Source of the DNA: Microcystis sp. T1-4
GTDB lineage: Bacteria > Cyanobacteriota > Cyanobacteriia > Cyanobacteriales > Microcystaceae
Length of the DNA stretch: 13,401 nucleotides
NCBI RefSeq assembly: GCF_000297435.1
Contig: NZ_CAIP01000407.1
Span: 1 to 13,401, forward strand
Reading direction: 5' to 3'
Shown here: piece by piece, positions 8,257 to 13,401 of the stretch
How the letters are laid out: every line of letters begins with the position of its first letter
How positions within the stretch are numbered: the stretch's first letter is position 1
Position numbers and translations under genes: made by a program
Notes under the pieces: generated by a model
Told to the model about the DNA's origin: nothing
Databases searched by the model: none
The model's input: only the letters and a program-made list of their open reading frames with translations

Positions 8257-9909
8257 ATGAATCTTCTGCCCCGGACGACCCAAAGCCGCCTCAAAAAAAT
8301 CCCACAAATTCCCAGCGTTTGGGAAGGAGATCGTCGTGCTTTATCCTTATCCGAGAGGATGCCCCGGGCTACCCTAGAACCAAATCAAGAAAGCGGTGGC
8401 GAGTGCGTGATCTGGGTGGATGGCAGCGAGGGCTGTGTACGCGCTATGGAAGTAGTTTCCCCCGAAACCGGGCCCGAGGCCATGGTGAGAACCTTAATCC
8501 GCGCCATCGAAACACCCCAAAACCCCGCCCGGCCAGCCAGACCGAAAAAAATTATCGTCCGCGATCGAGAAACACAGTTTTTTCTGCGCGGGGTACTGCA
8601 AGATCTCGATATCACCATCGATTATGTCCCCAATTTGCCCCTGATCGATGATCTCTTTCGCGGATTCGAGGAATTCCAAAATAACCGCCCCCCGGCAATT
8701 CCCCTCGCTTGGCAGTCCGCTTTAGTGAAAACCGCTCACGAAATTTGGAAAGCTGAACCCTGGTCCTGTTTAGCTGATTACGATATTTTGCAAATTAAGC
8801 TCGATCGCCCCGATTTCCCGAATCTTTACGCCTGTGTCATGGGAATGCTCGGTCGGGAATACGGAGTCATTCTCTATCGTTCCCTGGAATCCCTCAAACA
8901 ATTCCGGCAGGCCGCTTTAGAAGAAAAATCGATGGAAAGACTAGAAAAAGCCTTTCTTTCCCAAGATTGCTGGTTTTTAAGCTACGAATTGGCCGATGAT
9001 GACGAGGACGATGATGAGGATGACTACGATCTGGCCTCGGTCGCCCCTTCCCAAATCCATCCAGTTTTCGGCAGCGTGCATCCCTACGAAGGTATTCGCC
9101 CCTATTTGGATGAAGAAGAAGCAATCACGGTATATTTAGCTTTAATGGCTCTGTTGCGCTTTTTTAAAGGCAATCAATCCGCTTTATCCGAAGAACCGAT
9201 CGGAGAATTACAGCGTCGTTTTCGCATTCCCCTCGATCCCGAACAGGCAAAAGGGGAAACTGTGGCCGTGACGGTGGCCACGATGCCCGATCTATGTGCG
9301 GAATTTATGCAACTCTTAGAGGAGGACGACGACGATGAGGATGATGATGAGGATGATGATGAGGAAGAATCCGTACTCAAGGAGAATCTCGTCCCTGATA
9401 ATGCACATCTGAGTCTGGGAATGGTTCCCTGGCAATTATTGGATAAAATTCGCAATCGGCCGAAAATCCATTATCAACCCCAATCCGTACCGACAAAAGG
9501 AGAGGGTTTCCCCGTGGTGATGATCCAGACCTCCCGACCGAAAGCCAAGGAACTGATCGAAAAAATCCAACAAGCTGGCGGTTTGGAGGCCATTGGTTTT
9601 AACCCCGGCGAAGATCCCCTCGAAGATACCCGTTATGATCTCGGCATTCTGAAAATGGCTAATGGTGATCTCTATCTGTTTGGGGAATTCGAGCAAGATG
9701 ATCCCGACCACCGTAATGCTCGCCGCAATTGGCAAAAACGCATCAAAAATACCGAGGGTTATTGTGGTTTGATTGTTGCCATGGGGGTAACTGGTTCCTC
9801 CTGCGGTAATCCCCAATTAAACGATATGTTAGCCCTCTACGAGGCAAAATCGATCGATAGTAAAGATTTAGACTTGGGAGTTTTAACTCTTATGCCTCAC
9901 TTTGGTTAA
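8257..9909 (+). CDS. Cyanobacterial protein of unknown function with two acidic runs
   Basis: A 550-aa protein with no signal peptide or membrane segment visible. Residues about 45-140 contain IWVDGSEGC, then PKKIIVRDRETQFFL and VPNLPLIDDLF. This layout reminds me of DUF6930-type domains annotated in cyanobacteria; that match is from memory and uncertain. Two Asp/Glu runs stand out: residues 247-256 and 355-371, the latter encoded by near-perfect GAT-GAT-GAT-GAG units. A C-terminal region (about 405-550) contains GEGFPVVMIQTSRPKAKELI and YDLGILKMANGDLYLFGEF, which suggests a second folded domain. No enzymatic motif is recognisable. The gene follows the pseudo-orthocaspase by 75 bp on the same strand and may share its transcript. 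The ATG at 8257 was taken because it is the first in frame; Met35 (8359) is an alternative. Confidence 0.8.
   Translation: MNLLPRTTQSRLKKIPQIPSVWEGDRRALSLSERMPRATLEPNQESGGECVIWVDGSEGCVRAMEVVSPETGPEAMVRTLIRAIETPQNPARPARPKKIIVRDRETQFFLRGVLQDLDITIDYVPNLPLIDDLFRGFEEFQNNRPPAIPLAWQSALVKTAHEIWKAEPWSCLADYDILQIKLDRPDFPNLYACVMGMLGREYGVILYRSLESLKQFRQAALEEKSMERLEKAFLSQDCWFLSYELADDDEDDDEDDYDLASVAPSQIHPVFGSVHPYEGIRPYLDEEEAITVYLALMALLRFFKGNQSALSEEPIGELQRRFRIPLDPEQAKGETVAVTVATMPDLCAEFMQLLEEDDDDEDDDEDDDEEESVLKENLVPDNAHLSLGMVPWQLLDKIRNRPKIHYQPQSVPTKGEGFPVVMIQTSRPKAKELIEKIQQAGGLEAIGFNPGEDPLEDTRYDLGILKMANGDLYLFGEFEQDDPDHRNARRNWQKRIKNTEGYCGLIVAMGVTGSSCGNPQLNDMLALYEAKSIDSKDLDLGVLTLMPHFG
9319..9369 (+). repeat. Coding GAT/GAG microsatellite (acidic run)
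   Basis: Seventeen consecutive Asp/Glu codons; the central part repeats the 12-bp unit GATGATGATGAG. Codon uniformity points to expansion by replication slippage, so the length may differ between strains while staying in frame. Confidence 0.75.
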
Positions 9910-9937
9910 TTTGAACCGGCAGCGACGGAGCTTTTTT

Positions 9938-9965
9938 CAGTGAACAGTGACCAGTAATCAGTTTG
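9938..9965. repeat. Heptanucleotide repeat island 3
   Basis: Four 7-bp units in register: CAGTGAA, CAGTGAC, CAGTAAT, CAGTTTG, preceded by a run of T. The island starts 29 bp after the stop codon of the acidic protein and reads in the CAG orientation on that gene's strand. The left edge (TTTTTTCAGTGA) is the same as the left edge of the island at 3957. Confidence 0.65.
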
Positions 9966-9977
9966 TTTAGCCAATTC

Positions 9978-10000
9978 ATTGACATACTCCCACCGTCAAG
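9978..10000. mobile_element. Possible end remnant of an IS200/IS605-type element
   Basis: CATTGACATACTCCCACCG resembles, from memory, the end sequence of cyanobacterial IS200/IS605-family (tnpB) elements, which commonly read ATTGACATACTCCCC before a GC hairpin. It sits 7 bp from the point where the DUF1156 coding homology stops, so it may mark the deletion junction. No tnpA or tnpB coding sequence is left, and the GC hairpin is not intact. Confidence 0.3.
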
Positions 10001-10007
10001 CTGCGCT

Positions 10008-10118
10008 ATGAAGTGTAGAAATATACCCATGACGAATCGATTTTTACCGCCGCGCATGGGCAGAAATTCCCTTAACGGGTAAGTCAACTTTGATCAGTCG
10101 TTTAGGGTAGGTCATCAT
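10008..10118 (-). pseudogene. 5' remnant of a DUF1156 (COG1743) adenine DNA methylase gene
   Basis: On the minus strand ATG-ATG at 10118-10113 opens a frame that gives KRLIKVDLPVKGISAHARR (codons 6-24), then a TAA stop (10046-10044), then in the same frame KSIRHGYISTLH (codons 26-37). Together these match the highly conserved start of DUF1156 DNA methylases, which runs RLIEVDLPI..ISAHARRE-KSIRHGH-STLHxWWARRP. The glutamate codon after HARR has become TAA. After codon 37 the match stops: WWARRP is absent and another stop follows. The gene therefore has a nonsense mutation and has lost all its catalytic parts. It begins 10 bp after the stop codon of the OLD nuclease gene, a typical operon distance, so the two were once co-transcribed. 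The family assignment rests on recognition of the motif, not on a search. Confidence 0.75.
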
Positions 10119-10128
10119 GGTTAAAATT

Positions 10129-12111
10129 CTACAATCTCGTTAAAAAATCCCACTCATTAAACCAAGTCGAGCGATCAACAAGATTGAGTAATGAAATAAA
10201 ATCTTGCTCAATATTGAACTCTATATTATGAGGGCTGATCACCTGATTGATAATTGCTTGAACGTCATCTTTTTTGGCATACTTGTAAAAATCCCGTGTA
10301 TTCAAAATTTGATTGAAATAGTTGCGATAAGCAGTTGATAATTGAACATCATTTTCTGGAATTGACCTATCATTTGTACCCAACATATCATCACTCTTAA
10401 GCTTATCCCGAATAGAGCGGCATTGATAGATGATTTGTTCAAATGCCTCATCATCATTGAGTAATTGCTGTAATTTGGGATTCATATAGTTCAGATAGGC
10501 TTGTTTAAGACCTTGAGCAAGACTTCCGGCATCCACTGAAATCGAATTTTGCTGGTGACTTAACCACAGAAAAAGTAACCTACCTAATTTATCAAAATCT
10601 GTAAATAAAATAGATTCAAACGTATATGCACTTGGGATATAAGTTGGCAAATTAAACCGATTATTTAAATTATTTATAATTAGATTTTTATGGTCGTCAT
10701 TTAAGAAATCTCTATCAAAAATCAATACAGATTTTTGCCATAAATTCTGCTGATTTTTAATTAACTGAAAAATCTTTTTATAACTAGGTAAATCCTTAAA
10801 AATTTGAGAGACTCCACCCATCACCCAGAAAGAATATTTTTTTGTATTTATACCAATAGTATTCTTTTGTAATAACGTATAAATTGCTTTTGCATCATCC
10901 TGACCTTCGACAAAAATGATTTTATCCGCTTCAACGGCATTAATAAAATCTAAACCATTACTATTCCCTAAAGAACTAATAATAGGATTTAGCGCAGAGG
11001 GATAAATTCCTTTAAAGCGTGGCTCTACGGGAAGTTCTTGTCGAGATAAAGCATTATAATTATATTGAGGTCTATTTTCCAGATGAAATAATTGATGTAA
11101 AGAAACCTGTCGAATTAAACTTTCATTATGAGTTGTTAAAAAAATTTGTGTTGTCTCAGAGAATCTAAGCAGTGTATTGATTAGCCGACTCTGTATGTCA
11201 CGATGAATATGACTATCAGGCTCATCAAAAAGAATCAAATTGAGATCATTTCTTTGCCCAAAAGAATATAAATTTAATAAAATTACAATAATCTGTATTG
11301 TCCCACTTCCCAGTAAAGAAATATCTTTTTCTATATCACGATTATCAATTTTGTAATTAATAATAACTTTGACATCATCCCGAAAATCACTAGAAGTAAA
11401 AAAGCTAACCTCTGCACTAGGGCTATCAAAGAGAATATACGACAAATCGCGCTTAAATCTCTCATACAATTGAGGATCTGCTTGATCACTATGAAGAGTG
11501 TATAGACGATTACGAATGACTTCAACCGATTCTCGCTTTTGAATTGCTTCTAGTACCTGCGGAGTAGTTAAAAATCTTTCGTCTGCTCTAATCGTTGCAA
11601 CAGGAGAAGCAAAAGAACAGCCAATTGCTTTAGGAAAATTATGAAATAGTTGGTTAAACTGAAAAAAATCAAAATCTTGACGATTTAAAAATTCTAGCTT
11701 GTAGCTGTTGCCATGGGAATTTGTAATTGAAAAACCAATCTTTAATAATGGGTTTGGTCTTTGCTCAGAATATATGTCTTGAAAGATAAAAATTAATTCA
11801 ATTTTTTGACTTTTATCGCACTGATAAAATAAGTCATCAATATTAGAACTACGAACCGTTTTTACATCTGTGTAAAGTAAATACTGAGTATCTTTAAAAA
11901 CATAATGCCCCGCTCGATAACGTTCAGGTTTAGCACGAATTGCTTGGTATAACAAGAAGTTAAAACACTCATGCCAAAGAGCGATCGCCTCTAGCAAATT
12001 GGTTTTTCCTGAATTATTAACCCCAGTAAAGACATTAAAATCAGGATCTAAATCTACGGTAACATCTTGAAAAGACTTAAAATTTTTAATCTGAATTTTG
12101 CTGATCTTCAT
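10129..12111 (-). CDS. OLD-family ATP-dependent nuclease (AAA15 + TOPRIM)
   Basis: A 660-aa protein with the two-part OLD architecture. The SMC/RecF-like ATPase begins KISKIQIKNFKSF and has Walker A GVNNSGKT at 30-37. It also has an ABC-like signature LLGSG (266-270), Walker B LILFDEP with D296-E297, and the switch-histidine region TTHN (H328). A TOPRIM nuclease domain follows, with FVEGQDD (E402, D405, D406) and FDRD (D466, D468), then a helical C-terminus. OLD proteins are Mg-dependent DNA nucleases used in phage defence (P2 Old, and GajA of Gabija). No GajB-type helicase is adjacent, so this is not Gabija. The ATG overlaps the stop codon of a DUF3883 remnant, and a methylase remnant follows 10 bp downstream. 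The gene is AT-rich relative to its flanks, with a single HIP1 site (11981), which suggests horizontal acquisition. The frame looks intact, but the function may depend on lost partners. Confidence 0.88.
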   Translation of the reverse strand: MKISKIQIKNFKSFQDVTVDLDPDFNVFTGVNNSGKTNLLEAIALWHECFNFLLYQAIRAKPERYRAGHYVFKDTQYLLYTDVKTVRSSNIDDLFYQCDKSQKIELIFIFQDIYSEQRPNPLLKIGFSITNSHGNSYKLEFLNRQDFDFFQFNQLFHNFPKAIGCSFASPVATIRADERFLTTPQVLEAIQKRESVEVIRNRLYTLHSDQADPQLYERFKRDLSYILFDSPSAEVSFFTSSDFRDDVKVIINYKIDNRDIEKDISLLGSGTIQIIVILLNLYSFGQRNDLNLILFDEPDSHIHRDIQSRLINTLLRFSETTQIFLTTHNESLIRQVSLHQLFHLENRPQYNYNALSRQELPVEPRFKGIYPSALNPIISSLGNSNGLDFINAVEADKIIFVEGQDDAKAIYTLLQKNTIGINTKKYSFWVMGGVSQIFKDLPSYKKIFQLIKNQQNLWQKSVLIFDRDFLNDDHKNLIINNLNNRFNLPTYIPSAYTFESILFTDFDKLGRLLFLWLSHQQNSISVDAGSLAQGLKQAYLNYMNPKLQQLLNDDEAFEQIIYQCRSIRDKLKSDDMLGTNDRSIPENDVQLSTAYRNYFNQILNTRDFYKYAKKDDVQAIINQVISPHNIEFNIEQDFISLLNLVDRSTWFNEWDFLTRL

Positions 12112-12314
12112 TCCCGTTCATCCTGCCGTAGAATTGCCTCTAGTCCAAGCTGATAATGTTCAATGCTTGTAACAGGTTGCCGTCCTAGCGTAACCGCATC
12201 TCGAATGACATAAACTTCCGACATCATCCCACAGTTAAACACCACATAGAGCCAATAGTCCCGCTTTAATCGTTCGGCTGTTTTATACTTATCTCTGATG
12301 CTAACACAATTGGG
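12108..12314 (-). pseudogene. 3' remnant of a DUF3883-type gene
   Basis: The frame ending at TGA (12110-12108) encodes AERLKRDYWLYVVFNCG followed by EVYVIRDAV and SIEHYQLGLEAILRQ. The A-x-RL-x-x-D-Y-W-LYVV pattern is the hallmark I associate with the C-terminal part of DUF3883 domains, often found at the end of helicase-like defence proteins. About 63 codons from 12299 remain. The frame stays open to about 12404 without a start codon, but similarity is not apparent beyond about 12314, where repeat DNA begins. The stop overlaps the ATG of the OLD nuclease gene (ATGA), so the lost gene was translationally coupled to it. This stretch is too broken to be a working gene; the only internal ATGs (12227-12222) would give about 39 residues. 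Confidence 0.62.
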
Positions 12315-12354
12315 AAGTAGGTTAGCCCAATTAAATCTAATTAGGGAGCAGCCT

Positions 12355-12435
12355 CGTAGGTTGGTTTGAGCGAAACAATACTTGGGAGAAAACGTATTAA
12401 TTCAATTGAAAAAGCGAAACCCAACAACCTCAACG
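12355..12435. repeat. Imperfect fold-back repeat A
   Basis: AGGTTG at 12358-12363 mirrors CAACCT at 12425-12430. GCGAAAC occurs twice as a direct repeat (12370-12376 and 12414-12420), and a perfect 10-bp palindrome TTCAATTGAA sits near the middle (12401-12410). The edge motifs (GTAGGTTGG...GAAACCCAAC) look like a dispersed repeat common in cyanobacterial intergenic DNA. It lies just beyond the broken end of the DUF3883 remnant. The region 12315-12695 holds no gene that I can see. Confidence 0.5.
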
Positions 12436-12463
12436 CTTACTGCTTAACTCTCAAAGTAATTGG

Positions 12464-12583
12464 CTGATAGCATTTTTCTTTATTCGTGGCAGGCATCCTA
12501 CTCGCCTCTTCCCTTCGCCGGACCGGGGTTGGGGGGAAGGGAAATTAACCATCTCTGCCATTACTTTAGAAAAATGGTATCAG
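12464..12583. repeat. 120-bp fold-back (MITE-like) repeat B
   Basis: The 29-bp arms 12464-12492 and 12555-12583 are inverted copies with 23 of 29 positions matching (CTGATAGCATTTTTCT on the left, AGAAAAATGGTATCAG on the right). Inside them a second stem pairs TTCCCTTC (12509-12516) with GAAGGGAA (12536-12543) around a G-rich loop. There is no coding capacity. The compensated arms and nested stem suggest a structured mobile repeat or a transcribed hairpin. No clear target-site duplication flanks it. Confidence 0.65.
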
Positions 12584-12651
12584 TAGATTGACAAAAATTG
12601 ATCTGCAGCCTCGGTTCTGATCACCGATCACTGAAATCGCCAAAATTAAGC

Positions 12652-12663
12652 GACAATGTAAAG
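12652..12663 (+). promoter_or_regulatory. GACAATGTAAAG motif upstream of msrA (shared with sat)
   Basis: This 12-mer is identical to 4920-4931 upstream of sat and ends 32 bp before the msrA ATG. It may be the -10 region (GACAAT) of the msrA promoter or a binding site. The function is inferred from position and repetition only. Confidence 0.4.
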
Positions 12664-12695
12664 TAAGGTAAAACTTTCTGGACAAATTCTTAATT

Positions 12696-13358
12696 ATGGT
12701 GTTATTCGGATTCGGAAAAAAAGTAACTTTGCCCACAGCAAGGGAAGCACTACCCGGGCGATCGGAAAAAATGCCCGTACCTAGCGGCCACTACGTTAAC
12801 GGTCATCCTTTGCAGCCCCCCTTCCCTGGCGGTATGGAAAGTGCAATGTTCGGTTTAGGCTGTTTTTGGGGAGCAGAGCGCAAATTTTGGCAATTAGAAG
12901 GTGTTTACACCACGGCCGTGGGTTATGCGGCTGGTATCACCCCTAATCCCACCTATCAGGAAGTGTGTAGCGGCATGACTGGGCATAATGAAGTGGTCTT
13001 AGTGGTCTATGATCCCAGTGTGATTTCCTACGAACAACTGTTAAAGGTTTTCTGGGAAAGTCATAATCCCACCCAAGGAATGCGTCAGGGTAATGATACG
13101 GGAACTCAGTATCGATCGGGTATCTATACCTATAGTCCCCAGCAAAAGCAATTAGCGGAAAAATCTCGATCGATCTATCAAGAAGCTCTCAATAAAGCGA
13201 ACTACGGTCAGATTACCACGGAAATTCTCGACGCACCTGAATTTTATTATGCTGAAGTTTATCATCAGCAATATTTAGCGAAAAACCCCGGCGGTTACTG
13301 CGGTTTAGGGGGAACGAAAGTGGAATGTCCGATCGCTCTTGATCTGAAGTTAAATTAA
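12696..13358 (+). CDS. msrA: Peptide-methionine (S)-S-oxide reductase
   Basis: A 220-aa MsrA that reduces the S-epimer of methionine sulfoxide in proteins, using thioredoxin as reductant. The active-site motif GLGCFWGAE at 53-61 carries catalytic Cys56. GYAAG (76-80), GHNEVV (96-101) and TGTQYRSGIY (135-144) are typical. The C-terminal GGYCGLGG has a resolving cysteine at 202, with another at 211. An N-terminal extension of about 45 residues precedes the core, as in other long bacterial MsrA proteins; it shows no signal peptide. The enzyme probably protects cytosolic proteins against oxidative damage from photosynthesis. It stands alone, with repeat-rich DNA on both sides. Confidence 0.95.
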   Translation: MVLFGFGKKVTLPTAREALPGRSEKMPVPSGHYVNGHPLQPPFPGGMESAMFGLGCFWGAERKFWQLEGVYTTAVGYAAGITPNPTYQEVCSGMTGHNEVVLVVYDPSVISYEQLLKVFWESHNPTQGMRQGNDTGTQYRSGIYTYSPQQKQLAEKSRSIYQEALNKANYGQITTEILDAPEFYYAEVYHQQYLAKNPGGYCGLGGTKVECPIALDLKLN

Positions 13359-13370
13359 GTAGGGTTAGGA

Positions 13371-13401
13371 GTCAGTGATCAGTTATCAGTTATCAGTTAT
13401 C
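13371..13401. repeat. Heptanucleotide repeat island 4 (runs off the window)
   Basis: After the msrA stop codon and GGGTTAGGAGTC, units AGTGATC, AGTTATC, AGTTATC, AGTTATC run to the last base of the window. AGTTATC is the reverse complement of a rotated CTGATAA unit from island 2, and the order (GGAGTCAG first, then TTATCAG) is the same as behind the SDR gene. The island is cut by the window edge. Confidence 0.8.

Noticed and set aside
9174..9455. Minus-strand frame with a long serine run
   Set aside because: It is the antisense of the GAT/GAG acidic repeat in the 8257-9909 gene; the serines are an artefact.
9916..9937. Intrinsic terminator after the acidic protein (CCGGCAGCGACGG then T-run)
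   Set aside because: The stem is only three base pairs (CCG/CGG); the T-run alone is not enough.
9890..10087. Open frame on the minus strand starting MTYPLREF from a TTG
   Set aside because: It overlaps the methylase remnant in a different frame. The conserved DUF1156 motif is read from the ATG at 10118, so this frame is a shadow.
10129..12111. Complete Gabija (GajA/GajB) or PARIS system
   Set aside because: The ATPase-TOPRIM protein fits the OLD family, but there is no UvrD-like helicase or second intact partner next to it. The neighbours are fragments of other families.

Overview
The window most likely comes from a unicellular bloom-forming cyanobacterium, with Microcystis the best guess. 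The reasons are at least nine copies of the cyanobacterial palindrome GCGATCGC (HIP1) in 13.4 kb, heptanucleotide tandem repeats of the STRR type next to genes, and a gene set typical of that group: assimilatory ATP sulfurylase, a tocopherol-pathway HPPD and an orthocaspase. No search was run, so the genus is an inference.

Layout. A ComM/YifB AAA+ protein (minus strand, 126-1652) diverges from a HINT-type HIT protein (1833-2174), which is followed by a secreted retropepsin-like protease (2277-2813). Next come two minus-strand genes, an SDR oxidoreductase (4104-4808) and 4-hydroxyphenylpyruvate dioxygenase (2845-3930), separated by a repeat-filled spacer. ATP sulfurylase (4940-6109) overlaps by 4 bp a Tat-type orthocaspase-like protein whose His-Cys dyad is replaced by Tyr-Ser (6106-8181). 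A cyanobacterial protein of unknown function with two acidic runs follows (8257-9909). MsrA (12696-13358) closes the window.

Between the acidic protein and msrA lies an AT-rich accessory insert on the minus strand, about 9.98-12.6 kb. It holds one complete gene, an OLD-family ATPase-TOPRIM nuclease (10129-12111), flanked on both sides by gene fragments. Upstream, overlapping the nuclease start by 4 bp, is the last 63 codons of a DUF3883-type protein. Downstream, after a 10-bp gap, are the first 37 codons of a DUF1156-type (COG1743) adenine DNA methylase with an internal stop. I read this as the core of a phage-defence or DNA-modification operon that lost both ends by deletion. Repeat elements sit at both broken edges: a possible IS200/IS605-like end at 9978-10000 and two fold-back elements at 12355-12583.

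How the parts relate. sat and msrA both belong to sulfur metabolism and share a 12-bp sequence, GACAATGTAAAG, just upstream of their starts. Four islands of 7-bp repeats lie right behind stop codons. Read on the strand of the gene just upstream, all four show the CAG orientation.
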